A DNA stretch of 10,876 nt, from NCBI GenBank assembly GCA_910584595.1, contig CAJUBQ010000135.1, positions 1 through 10,876 on the forward strand, in the 5' to 3' direction. Made by a program: the position numbers and the translations under genes. This document shows, piece after piece, positions 1 through 6,819 of the stretch; position 1 is the first letter of the stretch; each line of letters begins with the position of its first letter. The notes beneath the pieces are model-generated. The model had not been told where the DNA came from. It did no database searches and saw only the letters and a list, made by a program, of their open reading frames with translations. The DNA comes from an uncultured Eubacterium sp. (GTDB lineage Bacteria; Bacillota; Clostridia; Lachnospirales; Lachnospiraceae).

Positions 1-4
1 GAAA

Positions 5-104
5 CAAGGGCAGCTCTCCACCATCCGGCGTCCGGTAATCCAGAAAAAGCAACACGTTGTCTAAACTGTTGCTTTGTTACTTGCCCCACCCCGTGAAAAG
101 TAAC
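5..104. repeat. Left arm of an edge-to-edge inverted repeat
   Basis: This stretch matches the reverse complement of about 10758-10855. It includes 26 identical bases (57-82 against 10780-10805), and by eye about four-fifths of positions match over the arm. The core forms a hairpin: AAAGCAACA (46-54) pairs with TGTTGCTTT (67-75). Read on the minus strand the hairpin is followed by a short T-run, so it might also end transcripts from the methyltransferase gene. The outermost 50 bases are GC-richer than the rest of the window. I cannot name the element. A dispersed intergenic repeat or the edge of a mobile element are both possible. From 105 to 184 I see nothing recognisable. Confidence 0.75.
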
Positions 105-184
105 TTGTATCTTACGGATATATTCCGGATCTATTCCACTCAAAGCTTTCCTTCTCTTGTGCACATGATTCATTTACTCCGGTT

Positions 185-1384
185 TTACCGCTCCTCACAC
201 ACCTGGAAAATATAAAACTTTAAATAATACGACTCCGAAGCTGCCCACAAAATCGGATGATCCGGCGCCTGCGTACGAAACTCCACCTGCCGCAGCCTCT
301 TATGCACACTGCGGGCCGCCTGCTGAATCGTCTTCGTAAACAGCTCATATGACATAAAATGCGAGCAGGAACAGGTAGCTAAAAATCCCCCATCCCTTAC
401 TAACTTCATCCCTCGTAAATTAATCTCCCGATATCCTTTTACCGCATTTTTCACTGAACTTCTTGACTTTGTAAATGCGGGCGGATCCAAAATTACAACA
501 TCAAACTGCCTGCCCTGACGTTCCAGTTCCGGCAATAGTTCAAATACATCTCTGCACACAAATTCCACACGTTCTTCTAATCCGTTTAATTGCGCGTTCA
601 AACGCGCCTGCGCAATCCCGCTCTCCGATGCATCTACAGCAAGCACACCGGATGCCCCTGCCTGCGCTGCGTTCAAAGCAAAAGAACCCGTATGCGTAAA
701 ACAATCCAGCACCTGCGCATCTTTGCAAAGCTTGCGCACTGCTTTTCTATTATATTTCTGATCCAGAAAGAAGCCGGTCTTTTGTCCATTCTGTATATCT
801 ACATCATATTTTACGCCATTTTCTTCAATGCGGACATTCGTATCAAACGCTTCTCCAAGAAACCCCTTCTGTCTGTGCATTCCCTCCTGTTCTCGCACTT
901 TAGCGTCACTTCTCTCATAAACGCCGCGAATGCTGATTCCATCTGATGCTAATACTTCTTTTACCGCATCGACAATCTTATCTTTCATCCGGTCAATGCC
1001 AAGAGCCAGAGATTCCACAACAAGCACATCTGAGAATTTATCTATTACAATGCCCGGTAAAAAATCAGCTTCTCCAAAAATCAGCCTGCAGCAATCCGTT
1101 TCTACTGTTTGTTTTCGATAGTCCCACGCATTTTGTACACGCATACGGATAAAATCCGCATCTATCTCCTGTCCGGCCTTTCTTGTCATCAGCCGTATTC
1201 TGATCTTAGAAGCCATGTTAATAAACCCTCGCCCCATCGCAAATCCATCAAAATCGTGCACATCTACAATATCCCCATTCTCAAACGCGCCTGCGATCGA
1301 AGCAATTTCATTATCATACACCCACATTCCGCCTGCTTTAATAGTTCTTCCTTCTCCTTTTTTTAACGTTACAACTGCACTCAT
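185..1384 (-). CDS. rlmI: RlmI-type 23S rRNA cytosine-C5 methyltransferase, class I SAM-dependent
   Basis: This 399-residue protein has the architecture of the RlmI/RlmK-like family (COG1092): an N-terminal PUA-type RNA-binding domain (about residues 1-75), a middle domain, and a Rossmann methyltransferase domain. Visible signatures are NGQKTGFFLDQ (199-209), the SAM-binding motif VLDCFTHTGSF (225-235), the acidic VDASE (250-254), DPPAF (300-304) and TCSCSH (337-342), which carries candidate catalytic cysteines. E. coli RlmI methylates C1962 of 23S rRNA. The same target is likely here but is inferred from family. The start is set at MSAVV because AGAGG lies 9 bases upstream of that ATG. An ATG three codons earlier abuts the AGAGG and is unlikely to be used. 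The length is normal for the family. The gene is divergent from the glycosyltransferase and is probably monocistronic. Confidence 0.9.
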   Translation of the reverse strand: MSAVVTLKKGEGRTIKAGGMWVYDNEIASIAGAFENGDIVDVHDFDGFAMGRGFINMASKIRIRLMTRKAGQEIDADFIRMRVQNAWDYRKQTVETDCCRLIFGEADFLPGIVIDKFSDVLVVESLALGIDRMKDKIVDAVKEVLASDGISIRGVYERSDAKVREQEGMHRQKGFLGEAFDTNVRIEENGVKYDVDIQNGQKTGFFLDQKYNRKAVRKLCKDAQVLDCFTHTGSFALNAAQAGASGVLAVDASESGIAQARLNAQLNGLEERVEFVCRDVFELLPELERQGRQFDVVILDPPAFTKSRSSVKNAVKGYREINLRGMKLVRDGGFLATCSCSHFMSYELFTKTIQQAARSVHKRLRQVEFRTQAPDHPILWAASESYYLKFYIFQVCEER

Positions 1385-1456
1385 CTTTTTCATCCTCTAT
1401 TTTCGTTATTTTTGCTTTCAGATTTTACATTTACATATTTCCATTCACATACCATT

Positions 1457-1484
1457 AGCATACCATATCTGTATTGTTTTTCAA
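1457..1484 (-). promoter_or_regulatory. Candidate sigma-A promoter for the rRNA methyltransferase gene
   Basis: On the minus strand, TTGAAA (1479-1484) and TATGCT (1457-1462) are separated by 16 bases, about 70 bases upstream of the chosen start codon. It is a reasonable match to the housekeeping consensus and is predicted by eye only. Confidence 0.5.
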
Positions 1485-1529
1485 ATTATTTCTTTTTTTG
1501 TGCAACTTTTCACCCTTTTTTCACGTCTT

Positions 1530-1563
1530 TATGATAGAATTTTTGTATCATAGCATAATTATG
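1530..1563 (+). promoter_or_regulatory. Extended -10 promoter with overlapping dyad, before the glycosyltransferase gene
   Basis: TGATAGAAT (1532-1540) is an extended -10 element; no good -35 is visible. The -10 sits inside a perfect 7-bp inverted repeat, TATGATA (1530-1536) and TATCATA (1546-1552), and is followed by the 10-bp palindrome CATAATTATG (1554-1563). The dyads could be an operator, but no matching regulator family is recognised, and short AT-rich dyads also arise by chance. Confidence 0.45.
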
Positions 1564-1584
1564 TTGTAAAAAGGAGAATTTCTA

Positions 1585-2667
1585 ATGGCCACTATCAGTC
1601 TGTGCATGATTGTAAAAAATGAAGAAGCTGTATTAGACCGCTGCTTGTCGTCTATTGCCGATTTAATGGATGAAATTATTATTGTAGACACCGGTTCCAC
1701 TGACCGCACAAAGGAAATCGCAAGCCGCTATACAAATCAGATCTATGATTTCCCATGGCAGAATGATTTCAGCGCCGCGCGTAACTTTTCATTTTCCAAG
1801 GCAACTATGGAGTACATCTATACTGCAGATGCCGATGAGGTTCTTGACAGTGAAAACCATAAACGATTTATTTATTTAAAAAAATCTCTGCTTCCTGAAA
1901 TAGAAATCGTTCAGATGAAATACATTACCTCCGAAGAATACAACACCGTCATGAACATCTGCAACGAATACCGTCCAAAATTATATAAACGTCTGCGGGA
2001 ATTCCGTTGGATCGATCCTATCCATGAAACAGTACAGACAGAGCCTCTTACCTTTGACAGCGATGTCGAAATTCTGCATCTGCCGCAGTCACAGCACAGC
2101 AAACGGGATTTCAGCCTTTTTTTGCACGCCTTTGGAAATGGCCGGCCCATTTCTGATAAACTGCACTCTATGTACGCAAAAGAATTGTTCATCTCCGGTA
2201 CAGATGAAGACTTTTTACAGGCTCATTCTGTATTTTTGCAGACTATCCGAAACGCAGCCAATACGGAAAGCGGCAGTTTTCCAGCGGGCAGCACACGCCT
2301 TTCAGAAGCAGTCTGTATTTTATGCCGCTGCAAGAGAATTCAAAACGAAATTACAGAGTTTTTTAAATACGCCCTGCGTTCCATGGCATACTATCCTTGC
2401 TCAGAAATATGCTGTGAGCTTGGTCAATACTTTTATGATATCGGTGATTTTGAAGAAGCCGTCCGCTGGTATTACTGTGCCGCAAATGAAACGTCAAGTA
2501 TTTTAAATATACGTACAAGCGGCAATATCCCTCTGTTAAAGCTTGGACAATGTTACCGTCAAATGGCTGAAAATGCCAGTGAACAAACAGAATCCTATCA
2601 AATCTTATCGGAAAAATATCTGGCTGACGCCGCATCCTGGGAAATGCCTGCAGACAACTGTCAATGA
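1585..2667 (+). CDS. Glycosyltransferase family 2 with helical (TPR-like) C-terminal domain
   Basis: The 360-residue protein begins with a GT-A fold typical of GT2: ISLCMIVKNEE (4-14), the nucleotide-sugar motif IIVDTGSTDRT (32-42), a DFSAARNFS segment (61-69) and the DxD-like DADE (82-85) that would hold the metal. YRPKLYKR (129-136) and WIDPIHETV (142-150) are typical of the SunS/WaaE-like subgroup. The last 110 residues are helical and TPR-like, with CELGQYFYDIGDFEEAVRWYY (277-297) as a clear repeat. No signal peptide or membrane segment is visible, so a cytoplasmic enzyme is likely. The acceptor is unknown. SunS relatives glycosylate peptides, but no precursor peptide is encoded nearby. 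The start has an ideal AAAGGAG ribosome binding site. The length looks complete, with no frameshift. Confidence 0.88.
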   Translation: MATISLCMIVKNEEAVLDRCLSSIADLMDEIIIVDTGSTDRTKEIASRYTNQIYDFPWQNDFSAARNFSFSKATMEYIYTADADEVLDSENHKRFIYLKKSLLPEIEIVQMKYITSEEYNTVMNICNEYRPKLYKRLREFRWIDPIHETVQTEPLTFDSDVEILHLPQSQHSKRDFSLFLHAFGNGRPISDKLHSMYAKELFISGTDEDFLQAHSVFLQTIRNAANTESGSFPAGSTRLSEAVCILCRCKRIQNEITEFFKYALRSMAYYPCSEICCELGQYFYDIGDFEEAVRWYYCAANETSSILNIRTSGNIPLLKLGQCYRQMAENASEQTESYQILSEKYLADAASWEMPADNCQ

Positions 2668-2674
2668 CAATAAA

Positions 2675-2722
2675 TACTGGAAAAAATCTGAACCGCTGCG
2701 TATCCAGCCATTATTTCCAGTA
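2675..2722. other. Inverted repeat just after the glycosyltransferase gene
   Basis: TACTGGAAA (2675-2683) pairs perfectly with TTTCCAGTA (2714-2722) across a 30-base loop, starting 8 bases after the stop codon. No T-run follows directly, so it is not a classic intrinsic terminator. It could be an RNA 3' end structure or a chance dyad. Confidence 0.4.
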
Positions 2723-2750
2723 ATTTATAACAGGAAATTTTACAATACTA

Positions 2751-2779
2751 CTGTTAAAAAATCAAATCCGTGGTATACT
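2751..2779 (+). promoter_or_regulatory. Candidate promoter for the sigI-rsgI operon
   Basis: TATACT (2774-2779) is a good -10 element, with a weak -35 (CTGTTA, 2751-2756) 17 bases upstream. Transcripts starting here would carry the 2802-2860 hairpin in the leader of sigI. I found no C-rich -35 of the kind described for SigI-dependent promoters, so autoregulation is not supported by sight. Confidence 0.35.
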
Positions 2780-2801
2780 GTAACATGGTGTTATCGTTCA
2801 T

Positions 2802-2866
2802 CATAGGTAACAGTTCAATAGGTAACGATTCCATGCGTTATCTGAACAGTTACTGCTATGGTTTTT
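2802..2866 (+). repeat. Long imperfect hairpin of the GTAACAGTTC repeat family, terminator-like
   Basis: The arms CATAG + GTAACAGTTCA (2802-2817) pair with TGAACAGTTAC + CTATG (2843-2860, with a 2-base bulge), and the inner parts AGGTAACG and CGTTATCT extend the stem. GTTTTT follows on the plus strand. The sequence is related to the reverse complement of 10718-10749: both share GTAACAGTTC at one end and a near-identical block CATG[C/G]GTTATCTGAAC[A/T]GTTAC at the other. It may end glycosyltransferase transcripts, or sit in the sigI leader if the promoter at 2774 is used. Confidence 0.65.
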
Positions 2867-2918
2867 ACAATAAGTAATATATCAGGTATTATTTGTTATG
2901 TACCACCAAGGAGAATTT

Positions 2919-3623
2919 ATGTTATTTAATATGGGGAAAGAGGCTCTTGCCGCTGCACAGGACGAGCATAGACGAGACGCCTTTATTCATAAAAATGAAA
3001 ACTTTATATTAAATTGCGCAAGCAAATATTCAAAACATTATATTAGTAAAAGTGATGATGAGTGGTCGATTGCTCTCATTGCCTTTTCTAACGCCATTGA
3101 TACTTACAACGAATCCAAAGGCGCGTTTCCATCCTATGCCAAACTGCTGATCGAACATCGTCTGACAGACTATTTTCGTTCTCAGGCCCGGTTTTCTTCC
3201 GAAATGCAGACTGAGCCTTACCTGTTTGAAGGTGAAGTGGACGAGGACTCTGAAAACATGGGATTTCAGATCAATGTAATGAAGCAGGCGTCCGTAACAG
3301 ACGACAATCCCCTGCTGGATGAAATTGTAGCCATCTCAGAATATCTGGATATTTATGGGATCACATTCACAGAACTGACCGAATGCTCTCCCAAAGCCGG
3401 AAAAACCAAAGATTCGTGTGCAAGCGCCATTCGATACCTCAAAGAACACCCGGTTCTCATCAGTAACATGAAGACCACCAAGCAGCTTCCCATTAAAATA
3501 ATTTCTGAAAATGCAAAGGTACCCCGAAAAATTCTGGAGCGACATCGTAAATACATAATAACCGCAGCAGAAATACTTTCCGGTGATTATCCTAAGCTTG
3601 CCGAATATCTCAGACATATTTAG
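2919..3623 (+). CDS. sigI: RNA polymerase sigma factor SigI
   Basis: The 234-residue protein matches the SigI family in length and pattern. A sigma region-2-like segment covers about residues 20-95, including EWSIALIAFSNAIDTYN (48-64) and RLTDYFRSQAR (81-91). A C-terminal DNA-binding segment (about 130-234) includes QLPIKIISENAKVPRKILER (189-208), which reads as a helix-turn-helix. In Bacillus and Clostridium, SigI is held at the membrane by RsgI and drives stress or, in cellulolytic species, polysaccharide-degradation genes. The target regulon here is unknown. The start is placed at MLFNMG because AAGGAG lies 5 bases before that ATG; an in-frame ATG 7 codons upstream lacks a site. The rsgI gene follows after 101 bases on the same strand, the usual operon order. 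Confidence 0.9.
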   Translation: MLFNMGKEALAAAQDEHRRDAFIHKNENFILNCASKYSKHYISKSDDEWSIALIAFSNAIDTYNESKGAFPSYAKLLIEHRLTDYFRSQARFSSEMQTEPYLFEGEVDEDSENMGFQINVMKQASVTDDNPLLDEIVAISEYLDIYGITFTELTECSPKAGKTKDSCASAIRYLKEHPVLISNMKTTKQLPIKIISENAKVPRKILERHRKYIITAAEILSGDYPKLAEYLRHI

Positions 3624-3724
3624 CAGGCGCCAACCAACCCAACTAACATTGCCGAGTTTGTATTTCTGTGACAGTTATTAGCTATTTATGAAAGCTACTC
3701 TAAGAAAGAAAGGAGCCGTCTACT

Positions 3725-5173
3725 TTGAAAGCCGTCATAGTAGAATGCAGTAATGGCGCTGCGGTGGCATTATGTGACGATGGAACTTTTCGAAAGCTCA
3801 AAAATAAGGGCTATTCCATCGGACAGGAGCTTTTCATAAAAGAAAAGCGCCGTCCAAATCGCATGGTGCAGAAGCTTTCCATTTGTGCTTCGCTGGCATT
3901 GGTTCTGTTATCTTTCGCAGGTATTGGGTCCCACAGCTACGTAGAACCTTATTCCTACGTCAGTCTGGACATCAATCCTTCTATTGAATACGCTTTAAAC
4001 CGCTATGACAAAGTCATATCGGTGTCCGGCATCAATACCGAAGGGCAACAGGTTGTTTCATCCATAGAATCTGATATTAAAAATCAGAACATTACAACTG
4101 CACTAGGTGTTACAATCGGACAGTTAGAAAAAGATCATTATATTAGCCAGGAAGAATATAATCATGTGATTGTCAGTGTGTATTCAACAAATGACACAAA
4201 AGCACAATCCATTACTTCACGGGTAAATACTTTTTCAGCCGAAAAATCAAATATCTGTTCGATTGATACGATTCCCGTATCAAAAGAAGTAAAGGATGAC
4301 GCCGACTCACTTGGCATTACGCCTGGCAAACTGGCCCTCATCCATGCAGTTGCAGAAACTACTTCTGATTCCAACTTTGATGTCTCTAAATGGACAGACA
4401 AAACCGTCAGCGAATTAGAAACCACCATCCAACAGGCAAGCAGCCAAAATCCGGATTCCGGAGCCGCGCCTGCAGCCGCAAATGTTGTGAATAGTGATTA
4501 TTTAAGCAGTGTTTTGGATGACAATGCAGCAAATAAGCCAGATAACTCTACAGCAGCCGCAATAGATGCTGCACAGGGAGCCGGCAGCGCTTCTGCTAAT
4601 AAACCAACAACTACAACCGATGATGCAACAACCGGTTCCGGTTCAAACGATTCCGTTTCTGCCGAAAAGCCGGATCATTCAGGAAATACGATAACATCTG
4701 CTCCAAATGGAAGCACAGATAGTGCAGTAAAACCAAACACATCTGATCCTTCCAATACAGCAGACCAAAATTCTTCTGCAAATACTTCAGATAAGAATAC
4801 TTCATCCAATAAAGGCGAATCCGATGAAACAAGTTCCTCTAAGGATCCTGCCACGGATACAACAAGCCCGGAAAAAGGAGATGCTCCATCTAACTCAGGC
4901 AGCCATACAGACGACAGCCTGACAGAAGACAATTCCAGCAAAAAAGATCCTTATCCGGCACAAGACTCAACGGTATCAGATACCAACATATCAGAAGATA
5001 CTACATCAAAAGACACTACATCTACAGATGTGATGCACGAAGATACCTCCAGTGTAAATTCTGCATATACCGATCCTTCCAAGGACAGTTCAGACCATTC
5101 TGCTGCAGATAACGACATTTCAGATAACAGTGTTTCTAATCATCATCTTGCTGATACAAGTATTGCAGAATAA
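3725..5173 (+). CDS. rsgI: RsgI-type membrane anti-sigma-I factor with long disordered outer tail
   Basis: Residues 1-48 form the cytoplasmic RsgI N-terminal anti-sigma domain (VIVECSNGAAVALCDDGTF, 4-22), followed by one membrane segment (about 51-68). The outer conserved domain begins with YSYVSLDINPSIEYALNRYD (76-95). The Asn84-Pro85 bond matches the site where RsgI proteins are reported to cleave themselves as part of signalling. Residues 184-211 (PVSKEVKDDADSLGITPGKL...) are also RsgI-like. From about 238 to 482 the chain is almost only Ser, Thr, Asp, Asn, Ala, Lys and Pro, with no carbohydrate-binding module, second membrane segment or LPXTG signal. It probably spans the cell wall, and the stimulus is unknown. 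The start codon is TTG, with AGGAG 8 bases upstream. The N-terminal domain would bind SigI from the gene just upstream. Confidence 0.9.
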   Translation: MKAVIVECSNGAAVALCDDGTFRKLKNKGYSIGQELFIKEKRRPNRMVQKLSICASLALVLLSFAGIGSHSYVEPYSYVSLDINPSIEYALNRYDKVISVSGINTEGQQVVSSIESDIKNQNITTALGVTIGQLEKDHYISQEEYNHVIVSVYSTNDTKAQSITSRVNTFSAEKSNICSIDTIPVSKEVKDDADSLGITPGKLALIHAVAETTSDSNFDVSKWTDKTVSELETTIQQASSQNPDSGAAPAAANVVNSDYLSSVLDDNAANKPDNSTAAAIDAAQGAGSASANKPTTTTDDATTGSGSNDSVSAEKPDHSGNTITSAPNGSTDSAVKPNTSDPSNTADQNSSANTSDKNTSSNKGESDETSSSKDPATDTTSPEKGDAPSNSGSHTDDSLTEDNSSKKDPYPAQDSTVSDTNISEDTTSKDTTSTDVMHEDTSSVNSAYTDPSKDSSDHSAADNDISDNSVSNHHLADTSIAE

Positions 5174-5191
5174 AATTTTTATCAGAAAATG

Positions 5192-5240
5192 AAAAAAGAC
5201 TGTCGATGCTGCTAATGCAGCTATCACGACAGTCTTTTAT
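5192..5240. terminator. Bidirectional intrinsic terminator between rsgI and but
   Basis: AAAAGACTGTCG (5194-5205) pairs perfectly with CGACAGTCTTTT (5227-5238), and the loop holds a smaller CTGC/GCAG stem. A and T runs flank it, so it can work in both directions, ending the rsgI transcript from the left and the but transcript from the right. The two genes converge here. Confidence 0.85.
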
Positions 5241-5283
5241 GTTTCTGACAAGACATCAAAAACCTTCAAATCTTCTTTTCATT

Positions 5284-6627
5284 TTATTTATTGCTTCTTC
5301 TCCAAATCTTCATTTTTTCGGCTTCTGCAATCAATTCATCCCGAAAATCCGGATGCGCAATAGAAATAATTGCTTCAGCTTTCTCCCAGGTTGAAAGCCC
5401 TTTAATATTTACAATACCGTACTCTGTTACCAGAAAATGTGTATTTGCACGAGTGTCTGTTACAATAGATCCCGGATTCAGCGTTGGCAAAATTCTGGAT
5501 TTCACTTGCCCGTCTTTTGTCTTATAAGTAGAAGAACAGCAAATAAAGCTCTTTCCTCCTTTTGACAAATATGCGCCTAATACGAAATCAAGCTGTCCGC
5601 CCGCACCGCTAATATGCTTTGTTCCCGCTGACTCAGCATTCACCTGGCCAAACAAATCCAAATCTACCGCATTATTGATTGACATAAAGTTATCTAAAGC
5701 AGAAATTGAACGAATATCATTCGTATAGCTTACCGGAGCGCTTAAAATTTCAGGGTTTTCATCCAGATAGTCGTACATTTTCTTTGTTCCGCACCCAAAT
5801 GCAAATGCCTGGCGAAAACGATCGATATTTTTGCGAGAACCATTAATTTTACCGGCTTTTGCAATATCAACAAATGCGTCTACATACATTTCGGTATGAA
5901 CGCCAAGATCTTTCAAATCAGACTCAGCAATCAAAGAACCGACTGCATTCGGCATACCACCAATGCCAAGCTGCAGACATGCGCCATTCGGAATTTCATT
6001 TACAATCAATTTGGCAACCGCCTTATCCACTTCACTGGCCGGACCGCCCGCACCCATTTCAGCAATTGGCGGATTGCTGCCTTCGACAATAAAATCGACA
6101 TCTGAAATATGCACGTTGTTCTCTGTTCCTCCCAGACAACGAGGCATATTCTCATTCACTTCTACAATAACTGTAGCAGAAGTCTCTACCACAGCTGCCA
6201 GATGCGAAGCATTCGGCCCAAAATTAAAGAAGCCATGCTTATCCATTGGCGTCACCTGAAACATTGCAACTGCATTTTTCTTCGTATTTGATTCCCGATA
6301 GTAACGTGGCAGCTCTGAATAGCGAATCGGAGCATAATATGCACATCCACGCTGAATCAACTTCCGTTCAATCCCGGACATATGCCACGAATTCCACGTA
6401 AAATGTTCCCCGGCATCTTCACGTTCAAAAATAGCCGGCAATTTCATTAAAATTCCGCCACGTACATTCACATCTGTTAATTCATCTGTACGTTTTGCCA
6501 GCGCCCGGTCAAGAGCATCTGCTGTGCCATTGCACCAGCCATAATCTACCCAGTCGCCGGACTTTACAACTTTGACTGCCTCATCAGCTGATACCAGTTT
6601 CTTTTGATATTCTTCTGCGTATCCCAT
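5284..6627 (-). CDS. but: Butyryl-CoA:acetate CoA-transferase
   Basis: The 447-residue protein belongs to the acetyl-CoA hydrolase/4-hydroxybutyrate CoA-transferase family. It moves CoA from butyryl-CoA to acetate, giving butyrate and acetyl-CoA, the final step of butyrate formation in many gut Lachnospiraceae. EHFTWNSWHM (74-83) and AFVDIAKAG (251-259) are the segments commonly targeted by degenerate primers for this gene, and both match. GIGG (221-224) and the Glu in LGVHTEM (Glu246), the expected CoA-thioester-forming residue, are present. Relatives acting on 4-hydroxybutyrate or propionate share the fold, so substrate is inferred from these signatures. The start is set at MGYAEEY because AAGGAGG lies 6 bases upstream. 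It is a single gene with its own promoter, Rex site and terminator; other butyrate-pathway genes are not in the window. Confidence 0.92.
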   Translation of the reverse strand: MGYAEEYQKKLVSADEAVKVVKSGDWVDYGWCNGTADALDRALAKRTDELTDVNVRGGILMKLPAIFEREDAGEHFTWNSWHMSGIERKLIQRGCAYYAPIRYSELPRYYRESNTKKNAVAMFQVTPMDKHGFFNFGPNASHLAAVVETSATVIVEVNENMPRCLGGTENNVHISDVDFIVEGSNPPIAEMGAGGPASEVDKAVAKLIVNEIPNGACLQLGIGGMPNAVGSLIAESDLKDLGVHTEMYVDAFVDIAKAGKINGSRKNIDRFRQAFAFGCGTKKMYDYLDENPEILSAPVSYTNDIRSISALDNFMSINNAVDLDLFGQVNAESAGTKHISGAGGQLDFVLGAYLSKGGKSFICCSSTYKTKDGQVKSRILPTLNPGSIVTDTRANTHFLVTEYGIVNIKGLSTWEKAEAIISIAHPDFRDELIAEAEKMKIWRRSNK

Positions 6628-6666
6628 GATAACCTCCTTCATGATACTGTACTATGTATTCTACTA

Positions 6667-6684
6667 TTGTTAATAGTTTAACGA
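6667..6684. promoter_or_regulatory. Candidate Rex operator at the but promoter
   Basis: TTGTTAA-TAGT-TTAACGA matches the Rex consensus TTGTTAA-N4-TTAACAA at all but one fixed position. It starts 40 bases before the but ATG and lies just downstream of the predicted -10, covering the likely transcription start. Rex is the NADH/NAD+-sensing repressor of fermentation genes in clostridia. No rex gene is in this window. Confidence 0.75.
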
Positions 6685-6691
6685 TAACTCT

Positions 6692-6720
6692 ATACTATCA
6701 TTTTTAAACAAGAACCGCAA
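6692..6720 (-). promoter_or_regulatory. Candidate but promoter
   Basis: On the minus strand, TTGCGG (6715-6720) and TAGTAT (6692-6697) are separated by 17 bases. Transcription would start around 6685, at the edge of the Rex-like site, giving a leader of about 55 bases that ends in the AAGGAGG ribosome binding site. The -10 and -35 are moderate matches. Confidence 0.5.
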
Positions 6721-6741
6721 GGTCTGCAGCAAAAAATCATA

Positions 6742-6786
6742 AAAATACTGCCACAAAACATTCGATCTGTTTTGTGGCAGTATTTT
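6742..6786. terminator. Strong intrinsic terminator after the 208-residue protein gene
   Basis: A perfect 19-bp stem (6742-6760 with 6768-6786; core TACTGCCACAAAACA) closes a 7-base loop, with A-rich and T-rich outer ends. It lies 33 bases after the stop codon of the minus-strand gene, separates that gene from but, and could terminate in either direction. Confidence 0.9.
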
Positions 6787-6819
6787 ATTGCTTCTTATGC
6801 AAAGCCTTTGTGTGAACAA

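Noticed and set aside
1..54. Start of a truncated gene reading off the left edge
   Set aside because: The minus-strand frame is open to the edge, and the matching block at the right edge also has an open frame. However, neither has a start site, the frames are offset by indels between the arms, and the fragments are too short to judge.
590..1553. Several plus-strand frames over the methyltransferase gene and its upstream gap
   Set aside because: They overlap a clear minus-strand gene or AT-rich intergenic DNA, with no ribosome binding site or recognisable domain.
4611..4941. Minus-strand frames inside the rsgI tail
   Set aside because: Low-complexity Ser/Thr codons leave the opposite strand open by chance. 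No start signals are present.
6679..6690. TAACGATAACTC shared by the but and mtnN upstream regions (also 9841-9852)
   Set aside because: The 12 bases sit at different places relative to the promoters: inside the Rex site at but, and across the ribosome binding site at mtnN. A common operator is unlikely and chance is enough to explain it.
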